DNA of 64,000 bases, from NCBI RefSeq assembly GCF_011250555.1, contig NZ_JAANMZ010000002.1:186001-250000 (forward strand), read 5' to 3'. The position numbers were made by a program, and so were the translations under genes. Origin of the DNA: Bacillus sp. MM2020_4. Lineage in GTDB: Bacteria > Bacillota > Bacilli > Bacillales > Cytobacillaceae. This document shows positions 9,583 to 21,842 of the stretch, in pieces. A model generated the notes under the pieces. That model was given only the letters and a program-made list of their open reading frames with translations. It was not told the origin of the DNA and did not search any database. Numbering within the stretch: the first letter of the stretch is position 1; each line of letters opens with the position of its first letter.

Positions 9583-11391
9583 TTAAAGCAATTTACGCAA
9601 TTGATTAATTTCATTCCCAATTGCGGCAGCCTTACCAAAATCACTTTGTCGCTCCGCTTCTTTTAGTTCCACTTCTTTTTCTTTTATCTTTAACAATTTT
9701 TGATAATTCAACACCTGTTTGATATAATCAGTTAATTCTTGGGTACTAATCTCATCATTGATTGACATCATTTCAATGTTGGCAACCATTCTTCTAAGAT
9801 TTTCATCTTGAATATAAGTTAAAAACGCACTACTGTCTGGTTCCAAATGATCCTCATAAAAGGCTAACAGATATGTTATTATTGCCTGATGTTCATCAGT
9901 ATTAAACGTGTTTCCCGAAAGTAATTCCTGAACCTTATAAGCCACATCACGATTTTTAAGCATGTGGGCTATTAAACACCTTTCAGCCGTATAATGCTTG
10001 GGTTTTAATTCCTCTGCTCGCTTTGCAATGATTAAGGGTTTATGAAAGGTCTCATTTTTCCCATTTGACTTTCTTTTCTCAGCAAAGAACATCTGCTTTT
10101 GCTGTTGCATTAATGCCTCTAACGAAAGTGAAAATTCAGCTGCAAGCTGTCGTAAATAATGGTCCCTTTCAACAGCCTTGTTTAATTGGCTAATTTCTTT
10201 GAGTATCACTTCGATATAGGCAAGCCGATCTCCTTCATTTTGAAGATTTTTTCCTCTTCGAAAATAGAGAAATTTAAATGCCATCCAGGTTAAACTTGCT
10301 CCAATCACTTCTTTGCGGAATTTATCAGCGCCATTCTTTTTGATATATTCATCAGGATCCTGACCATCCGCCATCATGGCTACCTTAATTTGAAAACCCG
10401 CATTATGAAGATGGTTTCCCGCACGGTAAGCTGCCTCAATTCCCGCCTTATCGGAATCGAAGCAAATCGTCACGGATTGGACGTTTTGACGCAAAAGGGC
10501 TATATGGTCATCTGTCAAGGATGTCCCCATTGTGGCAATTCCATTTTCAACTCCGGATCGATCGGCTGCAATACAATCGGCAAATCCCTCAAATAACACA
10601 GCATGCTGCATTTTTTTTATACTAGGTTTAGCCAAATGATAATTATATAAAATTTTACTTTTATTAAAGATTGCCGTTTCGGGACTATTTAAATATTTGG
10701 GCTCTTCTGCCCCAAGTGATCTCCCTGAAAAAGCAATCGTATTCCCATGCCGGTCAAAAATAGGAAACATAATTCGATCCCTAAACCGATCAAAAAACGT
10801 TCCGTCCCTTTCTCGTTTGATAATTAATCCGGCTTTTTCCATCCATTCAGGCGGGTATTCCCTTTTAGAAAGGAATTTACAAACAAAATCCCATGAATTT
10901 AATGAATAACCAATTTGAAACTTATCAATCGATTCCCGGGTAAAACCTCTATTAAGCAAATACTCTAATGCGTGCTGACCTTCTTTAGTATTCACCAGTA
11001 AATGATGATAAAATTTCCGTAACAGCTCATGAGCATCAAGCATGGATTGAAGCTCATTGGAAATCTTTTTTCCACCTTTAGCTGCAGATAAATTAATTTC
11101 AAGGTCGATATTTACCTTCGCCGCAAGTTTAATGGCTGCTTCCTGGAATGAAGTTCCTTCAAGCTCCATTAAAAACGAAAAAACATTTCCCCCTGCTCCA
11201 CAACCAAAACAATGGAATATTTGTTTGTCAGGCGACACTGAAAATGATGGGGTGCTTTCTCCATGAAAAGGACATAACCCGAAGTAATTCCGCCCCTGTT
11301 TTTTCAGTTGAACATAATCGCTGATTACCTCGACAATATCAACAGTCTGGCGAATTTGGTCAATCTTTTCTTCGGCAATACGGTCTGCCAT
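9583..11391 (-). CDS. dnaG: DNA primase
   Basis: Synthesises RNA primers at the replication fork. From the chosen ATG (11391, after TGGAGATG) it has 602 residues, close to B. subtilis DnaG. The zinc-binding domain uses C40, H43, C61 and C64 (LCPFHGE ... HCFGCGAGG). The TOPRIM core follows with LFEGFADCIA and CFDSDKAG, and the C-terminal part is the DnaB-interaction domain. It lies 45 bases upstream of sigA in the same operon. Confidence 0.97.
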   Translation of the reverse strand: MADRIAEEKIDQIRQTVDIVEVISDYVQLKKQGRNYFGLCPFHGESTPSFSVSPDKQIFHCFGCGAGGNVFSFLMELEGTSFQEAAIKLAAKVNIDLEINLSAAKGGKKISNELQSMLDAHELLRKFYHHLLVNTKEGQHALEYLLNRGFTRESIDKFQIGYSLNSWDFVCKFLSKREYPPEWMEKAGLIIKRERDGTFFDRFRDRIMFPIFDRHGNTIAFSGRSLGAEEPKYLNSPETAIFNKSKILYNYHLAKPSIKKMQHAVLFEGFADCIAADRSGVENGIATMGTSLTDDHIALLRQNVQSVTICFDSDKAGIEAAYRAGNHLHNAGFQIKVAMMADGQDPDEYIKKNGADKFRKEVIGASLTWMAFKFLYFRRGKNLQNEGDRLAYIEVILKEISQLNKAVERDHYLRQLAAEFSLSLEALMQQQKQMFFAEKRKSNGKNETFHKPLIIAKRAEELKPKHYTAERCLIAHMLKNRDVAYKVQELLSGNTFNTDEHQAIITYLLAFYEDHLEPDSSAFLTYIQDENLRRMVANIEMMSINDEISTQELTDYIKQVLNYQKLLKIKEKEVELKEAERQSDFGKAAAIGNEINQLRKLL

Positions 11392-11761
11392 GAAAACATC
11401 TCCATTTATACTACAGGTATTCGGCAGGCAATCATTAAATTCCTGCAAATTTCGACAAAATTTTTGTTAATTCTTTGTTGCCTATGTAATTTTGTCATTC
11501 ACAGACAAAAATAGCCGTTTTGCTATTTACATAAAGTATTAATTCTACATCACTCCACATATTCCTTCTTAAGCGCCTAACTTTTATTAAAGGGTTTATG
11601 TCGAATTTTTTCAGGGCCTCCCCCTTGACATCTAACAATAAATAGTTTATTCCTTCCCTTGCAACTCTAAACCTAAAAAGATATATTTTTATCACAATTT
11701 TTTATTATAGTATATTCATTATCATTTTACCATAATTATTTTATAATTTTTTACCTTAAAA
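11392..11761. other. A+T-rich upstream region of the dnaG-sigA operon
   Basis: About 370 bases without a convincing gene. yqxD, which precedes dnaG in B. subtilis, is absent. The stretch should hold the operon promoters, but no single -35/-10 pair stands out. A short inverted repeat (TTTTGTC/GACAAAA) lies near 11491-11512. A 66-codon minus-strand frame at 11495-11695 starts at GTG without a ribosome site and is not accepted as a gene. Confidence 0.5.
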
Positions 11762-11787
11762 AACACATAATCAATGGATTATGTGTT
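11762..11787 (-). terminator. Terminator of ccpN-yqfL
   Basis: A perfect 11-bp stem (AACACATAATC with its complement) around AATG, then a T run on the minus strand. It overlaps the yqfL stop codon. Confidence 0.8.
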
Positions 11788-12595
11788 AGATTCTACCCTT
11801 TTGAATATAATTTATGATAACGTTCGCGGTCTCTTCGACTGCTTTATTTGTAACATCAATCACAGGACACTTTATTCTCTTTACAACATTTTCGAAAAAA
11901 GTTAATTCTTCTTTAATTCTTTCGATGTTCGCATAACTTGCTTGATCATTTAATCCTAATGAAATTAATCGTTCCCGTCTGATATTATTTAATTTTTCTG
12001 GGCTGATTTTTAGGCCAAAGCATTTTTCGATTGGAACCTTATAGAGTTCTTCCGGCGGATCCACTTCTGGTACAAGAGGAACATTTGCCACTTTTAAACG
12101 TTTATGTGCTAGATATTGAGATAACGGCGTTTTGGAAGTTCTTGACACTCCTATTAGTACAATATCTGCCTTTAACAGTCCTCTTGGGTCGCGGCCATCA
12201 TCATATTTCACCGCAAATTCAATTGCTTCAACTTTTTTAAAATAATCCTCATCAAGCTTCCTGACAAGGCCGGGTTCACATAAAGGGGTCTTCCCACTGA
12301 AAACTTGAATTTGATCCATGATTGGGCCAATTAAATCAACCGCAATGATCCCTTCCACTTCTGCCCTTTCCTTCAAGTATATTCTCATATCCGGTTTAAC
12401 TAATGTATAGGCCACCATTCCTTTGTCATGTGATACAAGTGATAACACTTCATCAATATGATCCTTATCCTCAACATAGGGAAATCTTTTTAATTTCATT
12501 CCAGAACCATTAAACTGGCTAATTGCTGCTTTCGTCACTAATTCAGCTGTTTCCCCGACTGAATCAGATACAACATAAATAATAGGCAAACTCAT
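11786..12595 (-). CDS. yqfL: Pyruvate phosphate dikinase / PEP synthase regulatory kinase-phosphorylase YqfL
   Basis: DUF299/PSRP family, 269 residues. The family switches its dikinase target off and on by ADP-dependent phosphorylation and phosphorolysis. The P-loop-like motif [15 protein letters not shown] (about residues 150-165) is intact. In B. subtilis YqfL modulates CcpN activity, and here, as there, it lies just downstream of ccpN (28-base gap), so the pair probably forms one operon controlling gluconeogenesis. Confidence 0.94.
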   Translation of the reverse strand: MSLPIIYVVSDSVGETAELVTKAAISQFNGSGMKLKRFPYVEDKDHIDEVLSLVSHDKGMVAYTLVKPDMRIYLKERAEVEGIIAVDLIGPIMDQIQVFSGKTPLCEPGLVRKLDEDYFKKVEAIEFAVKYDDGRDPRGLLKADIVLIGVSRTSKTPLSQYLAHKRLKVANVPLVPEVDPPEELYKVPIEKCFGLKISPEKLNNIRRERLISLGLNDQASYANIERIKEELTFFENVVKRIKCPVIDVTNKAVEETANVIINYIQKGRI

Positions 12596-12623
12596 TCTCC
12601 CTCAACAGCTCCTCTTTTTCAGT

Positions 12624-13253
12624 TTACTCATCGCCTAAGGAAACTAAGGCCTTTGTGATATTTGTTTTTGTAACTCTTCCAATTACCTCATACCCATTTT
12701 CAGACTTTTTCACGACCGGTATGGCATCAATTTGTTTTTCAATTAATTTCTTAGCAATGTCGATCAGTAAATCGTCCCGTTCACACATGGTTATGTTCGG
12801 CATCCGCGTCATGATGATATTGACAGGGATAGTCGTCAACTCCTGCTTCCCAATACTGGCCCGGAGTAAATCTTTTCTTGAAAGAACTCCAACAAGGCTT
12901 GAGAGTTGATCAACTACAAATAGCGTTCCTACATCCTCTAGAAACATAGTACAAATAGCATCATAGACAGAAACATTTTCACTTATGACAACAGGAATTG
13001 ACTGATAATCCTTAACATAGATTTTCTGAAGATTTTCTGTCAATAACTGTGCACCCGATTTCCCCGTATAAAAATAGCCAACGCGAGGTCTAGCATCAAG
13101 AAATCCAGCCATGGTTAGAATGGCAAGATCCGGCCTTAAGGTCGCTCTTGTTAAGCTAAGTTGATCCGCTATCTGCTCTCCTGTTATCGGGCCATTGTCC
13201 TTTACTATTTGCAAAATATGTTCCTGGCGTTTAGTCAGTTCGATTGTCCTCAC
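12624..13253 (-). CDS. ccpN: Transcriptional repressor CcpN (CBS-domain)
   Basis: Represses gluconeogenic genes (gapB, pckA in B. subtilis) when glucose is present. An N-terminal winged helix (about residues 3-60, with LTRATLRPDLAILTMAGFLDARPRVGYF) is followed by two CBS domains that sense nucleotides. The frame extends upstream to 13325, but similarity begins at tandem GTG codons; the second (13253) aligns with the B. subtilis N-terminus. The AAGGTG purines almost touch it, so the exact start is uncertain. Product is about 209 residues. Confidence 0.9.
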   Translation of the reverse strand: MRTIELTKRQEHILQIVKDNGPITGEQIADQLSLTRATLRPDLAILTMAGFLDARPRVGYFYTGKSGAQLLTENLQKIYVKDYQSIPVVISENVSVYDAICTMFLEDVGTLFVVDQLSSLVGVLSRKDLLRASIGKQELTTIPVNIIMTRMPNITMCERDDLLIDIAKKLIEKQIDAIPVVKKSENGYEVIGRVTKTNITKALVSLGDE

Positions 13254-13330
13254 CACCTTAAAATACCCAGTTAATATGTAAGTTATCTTAGGAATATTAT
13301 ATACCACATATTCTAGCAATTCCATCTATT

Positions 13331-13360
13331 GAAAAAGGTGCGGAAGCCCGCACCTTTTTC
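13331..13360 (-). terminator. Terminator of glyQS
   Basis: A perfect 13-bp stem (GAAAAAGGTGCGG with its complement) around AAG. It lies between glyQS and ccpN and has T runs both ways. Confidence 0.85.
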
Positions 13361-13365
13361 ATGTT

Positions 13366-14748
13366 TTAAAATACCACTTTTTCCTGTAAAAAGCTGATAA
13401 GTTCAGCGATTGGAACGCGTTTTTGTTCCATGGTATCCCGGTCTCTTACAGTAACCATGTTATCTTCTTTTGAATCAAAGTCGTAGGTAATGCAGAATGG
13501 TGTTCCAATTTCATCATGGCGGCGGTATCGTTTACCAATTGAACCAGCTTCATCATAATCCACTGTGAAGTATTTAGATAAAGTAGAAAATACCTCTTTT
13601 GCCTCATCAGACAGTTTTTTCGATAACGGTAGAATAGCCGCTTTAAATGGTGCAATTGCCGGATGGAAATGCATCACCGTTCTTGTCGTACCATCCTCAA
13701 GCTGCTCTTCATCATAGGCATCAATTAAGAAAGCAAGTGTTACTCGGTCAGCACCTAATGATGGTTCAATACAGTACGGTACATACTTTTCGTTTGTTTC
13801 CGGGTCAAGGTAATGGAAATCCTCCCCTGAATATTCCATATGCTGCTTCAAATCATAATCTGTTCGTGAAGCAACACCCCATAATTCACCCCAGCCAAAC
13901 GGGAACTTGAATTCAAAATCCGTTGTCGCATTACTATAATGCGAAAGTTCGTCCTCAGAGTGATCGCGAAGTCTAATATTTTCCTTTGTAAGGCCTAATG
14001 ACAATAACCAGTTTTCCGCATAGTGCTTCCAATAATCAAACCATTTTAATTCCTCGCCAGGTTTGCAGAAAAATTCAAGTTCCATTTGTTCAAATTCCCT
14101 TGTACGGAATGTAAAGTTACCAGGTGTAATTTCATTACGGAAGCTTTTACCAATTTGAGCGATTCCGAACGGCATTTTCTTCCTCATTGTCCGTTGTACA
14201 TTTTTAAAGTTAACAAAAATACCCTGCGCTGTTTCCGGACGAAGAAAGATTTCATTCGTGCTTGACTCTGTTACCCCTTGGAAGGTTTTAAACATTAAGT
14301 TAAATTGCCGAATTCCGGTAAAATCATGGCTTCCACAGTCAGGACAGGCAATATGATGCTCTTTAATTAGCTCTTCCATTTTTTCAAACGGCAGGCCGTC
14401 AACGACCATTTCCATTCCTTTTTCATCAAGGGCATTTTCAATTAATTTGTCCGCACGGTGGCGAGCTTTACAATTTTTACAATCAATCATCGGGTCATTA
14501 AAATTACCGATATGTCCGGATGCTTCCCATGTACGCGGGTTCATTAGGATACTGGCATCTAAGCCGACATTATACGGTGATTCTTGAACGAACTTTTGCC
14601 ACCAAGCTCGTTTAATATTGTTTTTAAATTCAACGCCTAGCGGGCCGTAATCCCAAGTATTTGCAAGACCTCCGTAAATCTCTGAGCCTGGAAAAATAAA
14701 TCCTCTGTGCTTTGCATGTGATACAATTTGCTCCATTGTTACCTTCAT
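13366..14748 (-). CDS. glyQS: Glycyl-tRNA synthetase, single-chain homodimer type
   Basis: Class II aminoacyl-tRNA synthetase of 460 residues charging tRNA-Gly. Motif 2 ([25 protein letters not shown]) and motif 3 ([14 protein letters not shown]) are intact, and the C-terminal anticodon-binding domain ([12 protein letters not shown]) is present. B. subtilis carries the two-subunit glyQ/glyS enzyme at this locus, so this is a lineage difference. An AAAGGGAGT site precedes the ATG. Expression is controlled by the T-box leader upstream. Confidence 0.97.
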   Translation of the reverse strand: MKVTMEQIVSHAKHRGFIFPGSEIYGGLANTWDYGPLGVEFKNNIKRAWWQKFVQESPYNVGLDASILMNPRTWEASGHIGNFNDPMIDCKNCKARHRADKLIENALDEKGMEMVVDGLPFEKMEELIKEHHIACPDCGSHDFTGIRQFNLMFKTFQGVTESSTNEIFLRPETAQGIFVNFKNVQRTMRKKMPFGIAQIGKSFRNEITPGNFTFRTREFEQMELEFFCKPGEELKWFDYWKHYAENWLLSLGLTKENIRLRDHSEDELSHYSNATTDFEFKFPFGWGELWGVASRTDYDLKQHMEYSGEDFHYLDPETNEKYVPYCIEPSLGADRVTLAFLIDAYDEEQLEDGTTRTVMHFHPAIAPFKAAILPLSKKLSDEAKEVFSTLSKYFTVDYDEAGSIGKRYRRHDEIGTPFCITYDFDSKEDNMVTVRDRDTMEQKRVPIAELISFLQEKVVF

Positions 14749-14781
14749 TTTTTATAACTCCCTTTCTTTTTAACAAACAAA

Positions 14782-15000
14782 AAACTCCCGTCTCTATGCT
14801 CTAAAAGCATAGGGACGAGAGTTACCCGCGGTTCCACCCTAATTGCTGCTAAAATAGCAGCCTCTTTGAATTGTGTTTCATCAACACAAGATTGCTCAGG
14901 AACGCCTTCTTTAATGCTCTATACCCCAGCTCACACCATCCTAGGGTCGCTTTTATAGAGTGGACTAAATACTACTTTCCGTCACAGCAATTTATAATAT
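14782..15000 (-). promoter_or_regulatory. T-box riboswitch leader of glyQS
   Basis: Reading leftward, the leader has a Stem I region, then the T-box core AGGGTGGAACCGCGGGT (minus strand, 14840-14824), then a terminator (14782-14822, stem built on ACTCTCGTCCCTATGCT) with a T run. The likely specifier codon is GGC (14906-14904, in GAAGGCG), matching glycine. Uncharged tRNA-Gly would pair here and favour the antiterminator. The specifier choice is by eye. Confidence 0.92.
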
Positions 15001-15007
15001 TAACAGA

Positions 15008-15036
15008 ATTTTAACGAAAACTCCGGACATTGTCAA
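15008..15036 (-). promoter_or_regulatory. Sigma-A promoter for the glyQS T-box leader
   Basis: TTGACA, a 17-base spacer and TAAAAT on the minus strand place the transcript start near 15000, right at the beginning of the T-box leader. Confidence 0.65.
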
Positions 15037-15044
15037 CAAGGTGA

Positions 15045-15797
15045 TTATAAAAGATTGCGAAATTGATCCATAGAAGCAAGAAATTTTTTCGTTTTTAGAT
15101 GAAGACCTGAGTACTCTTCATAATAGGCCGTAATAACCTTTTTTAGCTCAGCCTTTGTTTCTTCCTTAACGGAAATTTTGCCTAACCTCGACAGATCAAA
15201 GTAATAAAATAGCCGTAATAATTTAACTGCAGCTGGTGATATTTTAAAATGGTACGGATCTTTACTTAAACATCGATGGCAGATAAATCCATTTTCTCGA
15301 ATTGAAAAAGAAAAATGTCCGTCTGTACTGCCGCAAACGGAACATTGATTCAAAACGGGATACATCCCCATCACATTTAACATTTTCATCTCGTAAATAT
15401 TCATAAGAATATCCGGTTCATAGCCTTCATTCATGAAATGTAATGTTTGAAAAAGCAACTCAAAAAGAAACGGGTTTGGCTTTTTTTCATCCGTACATTT
15501 GTCTGTTAATTCGACAATATAACTGGCATATGCAGTTAAAAAAATGTCTTCTCCAATCGAACGCAATGAAGAAACAATTTCACCTTGCTGCATACTCCCC
15601 AAGCCGGATCCTCTATTTACGAGGAAGTATCCATGTGTAAACAGCTGGGTAATGGAAGAAAGGCGGCTGTTGGACTTTTTAGCGCCTCTAGCCATAACGC
15701 CTACCTTTCCCCATTCCCTTGTATATAAGGTCACTATTTTATTGGTTTCACCATAATCTGTTGTTCTAATGACGATGCCTTCACACTTCTGAAGCAT
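15045..15797 (-). CDS. recO: DNA repair protein RecO
   Basis: Recombination mediator that loads RecA with RecR at gaps. An N-terminal OB fold (about residues 1-80) precedes a helical domain with a zinc finger: C152, C155, C173 and C176 (CSVCGSTDG ... CHRC). At 250 residues it is full length. It lies downstream of yqzL and era, as in B. subtilis. Confidence 0.95.
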   Translation of the reverse strand: MLQKCEGIVIRTTDYGETNKIVTLYTREWGKVGVMARGAKKSNSRLSSITQLFTHGYFLVNRGSGLGSMQQGEIVSSLRSIGEDIFLTAYASYIVELTDKCTDEKKPNPFLFELLFQTLHFMNEGYEPDILMNIYEMKMLNVMGMYPVLNQCSVCGSTDGHFSFSIRENGFICHRCLSKDPYHFKISPAAVKLLRLFYYFDLSRLGKISVKEETKAELKKVITAYYEEYSGLHLKTKKFLASMDQFRNLL

Positions 15798-15833
15798 TTA
15801 AAGTCACCTTCTTAAGTCGTGCGAAAGACTTGC

Positions 15834-15977
15834 CTATGAAACGGGAAAATCAAGTTGTGCTAGCTCTTCATTCAGATTTCCGGGTATTTCTTGGTTTTCC
15901 TTCTCAAGCTCTTTGAAGAGAAGATATGTGTCAATATTGCCTGTCTGGAGGAATACTTTCCACGTAAAATCCATCAT
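15834..15977 (-). CDS. yqzL: YqzL family small protein
   Basis: A 47-residue protein, MMDFTWKVFLQTGNIDTYLL then an acidic helical tail. It matches YqzL, found between era and recO in Bacillus. An AAAGGTGG site lies about 8 bases before the ATG. Function is unknown. Confidence 0.85.
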   Translation of the reverse strand: MMDFTWKVFLQTGNIDTYLLFKELEKENQEIPGNLNEELAQLDFPVS

Positions 15978-16136
15978 CGAAAACCCCACCTTTCATTATT
16001 TAGACTAGCCTTTAAGTTCATCCCAACCTTACATTTATCATAGCCTGCCTTTGCCAAAATCATAAGACGAAATATTTGTTAATGTTGTCCATGCATATTC
16101 TTGTGGGTAGGTTAATATTTTAATTAGGGTAATTTG

Positions 16137-17496
<1,360 letters not shown>

Positions 17497-17645
17497 TCAA
17501 AATTCAGAGAAAATCATTACTTGAAACGAAAAAGTAACATAAAATTTGTAAAAATTTGAATTTTCCCATAAATCAACTTGTCTTCAAAATGAAAAGCTGA
17601 TTATGTCATTTTATCGAATTCCTCTGTCTAATTCAAACTGCAAAT

Positions 17646-18029
17646 TCAAATTTCACTAAAAAGTCTTATTACGTACGGTGAGAAAATGATTATTCCCACT
17701 ACAATTGCAAGTGCCGCATATAGTAAGACAGCACCAGCCGCCAAGTCCTTCGCCTGTTTTGCCAGCGGGTGGTAGTCTAACGAAACGAGATCCACCACTC
17801 GTTCAATGGCTGAATTCATTAATTCCAGCGCAAACATGCCCCCGATAATGAAAAGAATAAATATCCACTCCACTTTTGTGATCGAAAAATAAGAGGACAT
17901 TCCTACCACTAGGATTGAACTAATGAAATGAAACCGCATATTTCTTTCCGTTTTAAGTGCCATTAAAATTCCCGAAAGTGCATAAGAAAATGAGCTTATG
18001 AATGTGGATGACTTATCTGGTGAGCCCAT
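17646..18029 (-). CDS. dgkA: Diacylglycerol/undecaprenol kinase
   Basis: Integral membrane kinase, 127 residues. A soluble N-terminal helix and three membrane helices (about 30-48, 52-72, 100-125) match the DgkA family, and [13 protein letters not shown] is the active-site motif. The B. subtilis enzyme phosphorylates mainly undecaprenol, so recycling of the wall lipid carrier is the likely role. Its first 17 bases overlap the end of ybeY. Confidence 0.93.
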   Translation of the reverse strand: MGSPDKSSTFISSFSYALSGILMALKTERNMRFHFISSILVVGMSSYFSITKVEWIFILFIIGGMFALELMNSAIERVVDLVSLDYHPLAKQAKDLAAGAVLLYAALAIVVGIIIFSPYVIRLFSEI

Positions 18030-18483
18030 ACTCGTCTAATATTTCCTTTTGCAGTGTGAACATTTCCTTTTCCTCATCCTCTGTCATATGATCATATCCA
18101 AGGAGATGGAGAAACCCATGAACCGCTAGGAATCCAAGTTCTCTTTCAAAAGAATGACCATACTCCTCAGCTTGTTCCTTTGTTCTCGGAATCGAAATTA
18201 TAATATCACCTAGGACGCGTGGCATCTCTACACCTGCTAATTCCACTTCTCCTTCGCCCAGCTCCTCCATAGCAAAGGAGATTACATCTGTTGGCATATC
18301 TTTATCGCGGTATTCTCGGTTAATCTCATGAATTCTCTCATTCGAAACAAATGAAATCGAGACTTCACTGTGCTCTTCAATTTTTTGTTTTTTTGCTGCA
18401 AAATTGATTAATCTTTCAATTTCAAGCATTTGCTGATCTGATAGTTCATTCGTTTCATCGGTACAATCAATAAGTAATGTCAT
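18013..18483 (-). CDS. ybeY: Endoribonuclease YbeY
   Basis: Single-strand RNase for 16S rRNA 3' maturation and 70S quality control. The zinc motif H-x3-H-x5-H is seen in [11 protein letters not shown], about 40 residues before the C-terminus. At 156 residues it is full length. The start overlaps the pgpH stop by 4 bases, indicating translational coupling. Confidence 0.95.
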   Translation of the reverse strand: MTLLIDCTDETNELSDQQMLEIERLINFAAKKQKIEEHSEVSISFVSNERIHEINREYRDKDMPTDVISFAMEELGEGEVELAGVEMPRVLGDIIISIPRTKEQAEEYGHSFERELGFLAVHGFLHLLGYDHMTEDEEKEMFTLQKEILDEYGLTR

Positions 18484-20654
18484 GCTTGTTTCACCTTCTT
18501 TGTTTTTGTCATTTCAGGGTACTCAATTCTTGAGTGAAAGATTCCCTTTAACGTTTCGCATAGTGTGTGTGATACGGTCTCGATTTCCTTGATGGTAATA
18601 TCGCATTCATTTAATTGACCATCCTGTAGCCGGTCCGCCACGATTTTCTTAACGAGTGATTCAATTAATTCTGCCGTAGGCTGTGATAATGAGCGAACAG
18701 CAGCCTCGACACTATCCGCAATCCCCACCACCGCCGACTCCTTTGTCTGTGCTTTTGGACCGGGATAACGGAACTCCTCATCCTTTATATCCGTATCGCT
18801 CTGAAGGGCCTTATGATAAAAGAATTTCAGCAATGTTGTCCCATGATGCTGTTCAGCTATATCAATGATTTCTTTAGGCATATGATATTTCTTTAAAATA
18901 GCAGATCCATCTGTAACATGGGCAATGATAATATTCGCGCTTCTTTCAGGTGGCAAACGATCATGGGGATTATCATGATGCATTTGATTTTCGATAAAAA
19001 AGTTAGGGCGCTTTGTTTTTCCGATATCATGATAATAACTTCCGACCCTAGCCAGTAGTCCATTAGCACCGATCGCTTCGCAAGCGGATTCCGCTAAGTT
19101 GGCGACCATGATGCTATGATGATAGGTTCCCGGTGCTTCCATCAAGATTTTTCTCAGGAGCGGATGATTCGGATTAGAAAGTTCGATTAGTTTCATGGTC
19201 GAAAGAATTCCAAAACTTGCCTCAAAGAGTGGCAATACTCCAATGGTTAAAACAGCCGAACCAATACCGGAAACAACCGCGGTAAGAAGATAATACCCAT
19301 ACTCCACACCCGAAAACTGGCCGTTTGGTAACAGCATTAATGCACAGATAGCCAACACATTGACAATCGCCGCAAATGCTCCAGCTTGTAAAATCTTGGT
19401 CCGATGATTTTGAGTGTTCAAAAACAATATAGCCGCTAAGGCACTAAAGAGGATATAGATTCCTTCTGAAAAGTTAAGGGTTCCCGTAACCCCTTCATTG
19501 AATAAAATACTCCCACAAACCGCCATAATTATCGACATCAGGATGGCAAGTTTTTCATCAATTAAAATCTTAATCAGCATCCCCCCCATTGCAGCAGGAA
19601 AAATATAGCCGATGCCGGCAAAGTTAAAAATTTGCAGCAAACTAATAATTTTCATGATGAAAATGGAAAAAATAAAAATAATCCCATACAATAATAAAAA
19701 CGTTTGCCGTTTCTCCGGAAGTGATTTCATTTGATAAAAATAATAATAAATCGCTGAAAGAATTATGGTAATCAACAAAACCAATCCAATAAAAGGTTTA
19801 TACGATTTATCGTTATTTAAAAGACCCACTAACTTTAATTGTCGAAAAATATCCTGATTAATTAATTTTCCTTCCTCCACAATAATTTGCCCTTGGAGAA
19901 TCTTTACAGGTTCTATACTTTCTGCTGCTTGCTGCCTTAGTTCCTCTGTAGCATTAGGATCATAAAATTCATTTTGAATGACAGCGTATCTACCCAAGTC
20001 GATTGCAGCTAATCTTAAATTATCATTTAACGAGGTATACTTTAATTCCTCTTCAACCCTTTTCTTTGCATTTTCCACTTCATCTGTAGAAATTCTCTTT
20101 GTCATAACATTGTTGATGGCTGTTACTGTTAAATCCTTTGCAATCGATAAATCATCATTACTAGCTTGAACTAAGGTTGAAAAAACTTGATTTGGGAGCT
20201 CCTTCGCGACACCTGATGTCAATTTTGTTTTTAATCTAGTTATTTTATCTGATACACTTGGCTCCTCTTTTGTCGGTTTTTCCTCCACAATCTCTTCTTG
20301 CTTCTTCATTTCCTCTTTTATTTCATCATTTACCTCTACTGCTGCTTTGAAAATGGAAGTAATTAAATCAACTCGATTTTGCGTGTACTCATTTTTCAAT
20401 GCATAGACCGGCTGTACTTGGTTAATGGCTTCTTTACGCTTATTCTCTGTACTTTTTTTATCCTCAACTGTCCCTGGAGAACGAATTGTCTTTTCCGCAA
20501 CAGAAAATAGACTTAAATCCAGTTTTTCTGGTTTTACATTACTGTACATGGCTCCAAAAAGAACAACCCCTAATACAAAGAAAAATAGGATTCGGAAAAA
20601 AGTAATATCAAGTAACTTTCGAATTCGTATGAAATGTTGCTGTAGTTTATCCAA
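18480..20654 (-). CDS. pgpH: 7TM-HD cyclic-di-AMP phosphodiesterase PgpH (YqfF)
   Basis: A 724-residue membrane protein: one N-terminal helix (about 17-38), a large extracytoplasmic 7TMR-HDED domain (about 40-275), seven membrane helices (about 285-490), then a cytoplasmic HD domain. The HD signature reads [11 protein letters not shown], with HHDNPHD and AEQHHGTTL supplying further metal ligands. The family hydrolyses c-di-AMP, linking the gene to osmolyte and potassium control. Operon with ybeY. Confidence 0.94.
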   Translation of the reverse strand: MDKLQQHFIRIRKLLDITFFRILFFFVLGVVLFGAMYSNVKPEKLDLSLFSVAEKTIRSPGTVEDKKSTENKRKEAINQVQPVYALKNEYTQNRVDLITSIFKAAVEVNDEIKEEMKKQEEIVEEKPTKEEPSVSDKITRLKTKLTSGVAKELPNQVFSTLVQASNDDLSIAKDLTVTAINNVMTKRISTDEVENAKKRVEEELKYTSLNDNLRLAAIDLGRYAVIQNEFYDPNATEELRQQAAESIEPVKILQGQIIVEEGKLINQDIFRQLKLVGLLNNDKSYKPFIGLVLLITIILSAIYYYFYQMKSLPEKRQTFLLLYGIIFIFSIFIMKIISLLQIFNFAGIGYIFPAAMGGMLIKILIDEKLAILMSIIMAVCGSILFNEGVTGTLNFSEGIYILFSALAAILFLNTQNHRTKILQAGAFAAIVNVLAICALMLLPNGQFSGVEYGYYLLTAVVSGIGSAVLTIGVLPLFEASFGILSTMKLIELSNPNHPLLRKILMEAPGTYHHSIMVANLAESACEAIGANGLLARVGSYYHDIGKTKRPNFFIENQMHHDNPHDRLPPERSANIIIAHVTDGSAILKKYHMPKEIIDIAEQHHGTTLLKFFYHKALQSDTDIKDEEFRYPGPKAQTKESAVVGIADSVEAAVRSLSQPTAELIESLVKKIVADRLQDGQLNECDITIKEIETVSHTLCETLKGIFHSRIEYPEMTKTKKVKQA

Positions 20655-20782
20655 CTAAACCCCCCCACAACGGCCGATAAATCATGTGTTTCGCAATAGA
20701 ATATAAATATTATTACTGAAACTATGCTTTATGTAAAATCATAACAGTTTTAATAAGAAGTTTCATCTTTTTAGAAAAATGC

Positions 20783-20802
20783 AGGACACTAGTCGCTAAG
20801 GC
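20783..20802 (+). repeat. Degraded fragment of the Bacillaceae intergenic repeat (right end)
   Basis: AGGACACTAGTCGCTAAGGC matches 18 of 20 bases of the right part of the full copy at 31979-31998. It lies in the phoH-pgpH gap. Confidence 0.6.
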
Positions 20803-20837
20803 ACAGATCTGAGCAATTAAAGGTACGTACGTATGTA

Positions 20838-20869
20838 AAAAAGGGATAAACCACTATAGGTTTACCCCT
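20838..20869 (-). terminator. Terminator of yqfC-yqfD-phoH
   Basis: GGG-TAAACC pairs with GGTTTA-CCC around TATAGT, followed by six T residues on the minus strand. It overlaps the last phoH codons. Confidence 0.7.
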
Positions 20870-21842
20870 GATTATGCCGTGAAGGTGTCTTTTTCTCATA
20901 AGCTTCGATAATTCTGCCAACGAGCGGGTGACGGACTACATCGGTTTGTTCTAAAAAGACAAAGGCTATACCATTTACATTTAGCAAAATTTCCTCTGCT
21001 GCAATAAGGCCGGATTTGGCCCCCTTAGGCAAATCAATTTGCGTTTGGTCACCTGTAATTACCATTTTCGAACCAAAGCCAAGCCTAGTCAAGAACATTT
21101 TCATCTGGGCATGTGTGGTATTTTGCGCCTCGTCTAATATCACAAAGGCATCATCTAATGTACGGCCTCTCATATAAGCGAGTGGAGCAATTTCAATTGT
21201 CCCGCGTTCGATTAACCTCTGAGTATGTTCCGCACCTAAAACGTCATTTAAAGCATCGTACAACGGTCTTAAATACGGATCCACCTTTTCTTTTAAATCA
21301 CCCGGGAGGAATCCAAGACTCTCGCCCGCCTCGACAGCAGGCCTGGTTAAAATAATCTTATTTACTTGTCCATTTTTCAGGGCATTAACCGCCATTATGA
21401 CTGCCAGGTAGGTTTTCCCTGTACCAGCAGGCCCAATCCCAAAAACAAGATCACTTTTTTTAATAGCCATTACATATTGCCTTTGCCCTAGGGTTTTAAT
21501 CCGGATGGATTTTCCTTTAACCGTTTTACCAATCTCTTCGTTATATAAATTGACAAAATAATCCAGCGTCCCTTTCTGGGCCATTTGAATGGCATACAGG
21601 ACATCTCTTTGACTAATGTTTATTCCCTTTCGAATCACAAATAGTAATCGGTCTAATATTTGTCCTGCCATGATGACGTTTTCTTCATCACCTGACATGC
21701 TAACCGATTCACCTCTTGTGATGATGGAAACACCTAGTTCCTGTTCAATTAATTTTAAATTTTGGTCAGCATTTCCCAACAGGTTGACAGCCTCTGAGGG
21801 ATTTTCTAGCTGTAGACTGATCGTTGTTAATTTTTCTGTCAT
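20862..21842 (-). CDS. phoH: PhoH-like ATPase
   Basis: A 326-residue P-loop ATPase, with Walker A GPAGTGKT at 137-144 and Walker B VILDEAQN. The N-terminal 70 residues are a KH-like RNA-binding part. It sits upstream of ybeY as in most Firmicutes, which fits an RNA or ribosome role, although the exact function is not established. Its ATG overlaps the yqfD stop by 4 bases. Confidence 0.93.
   Translation of the reverse strand: MTEKLTTISLQLENPSEAVNLLGNADQNLKLIEQELGVSIITRGESVSMSGDEENVIMAGQILDRLLFVIRKGINISQRDVLYAIQMAQKGTLDYFVNLYNEEIGKTVKGKSIRIKTLGQRQYVMAIKKSDLVFGIGPAGTGKTYLAVIMAVNALKNGQVNKIILTRPAVEAGESLGFLPGDLKEKVDPYLRPLYDALNDVLGAEHTQRLIERGTIEIAPLAYMRGRTLDDAFVILDEAQNTTHAQMKMFLTRLGFGSKMVITGDQTQIDLPKGAKSGLIAAEEILLNVNGIAFVFLEQTDVVRHPLVGRIIEAYEKKTPSRHNQG

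Noticed and set aside
11495..11695. 66-codon minus-strand frame upstream of dnaG
   Set aside because: It starts at GTG without a ribosome site and no family is recognised; kept only as a remark.
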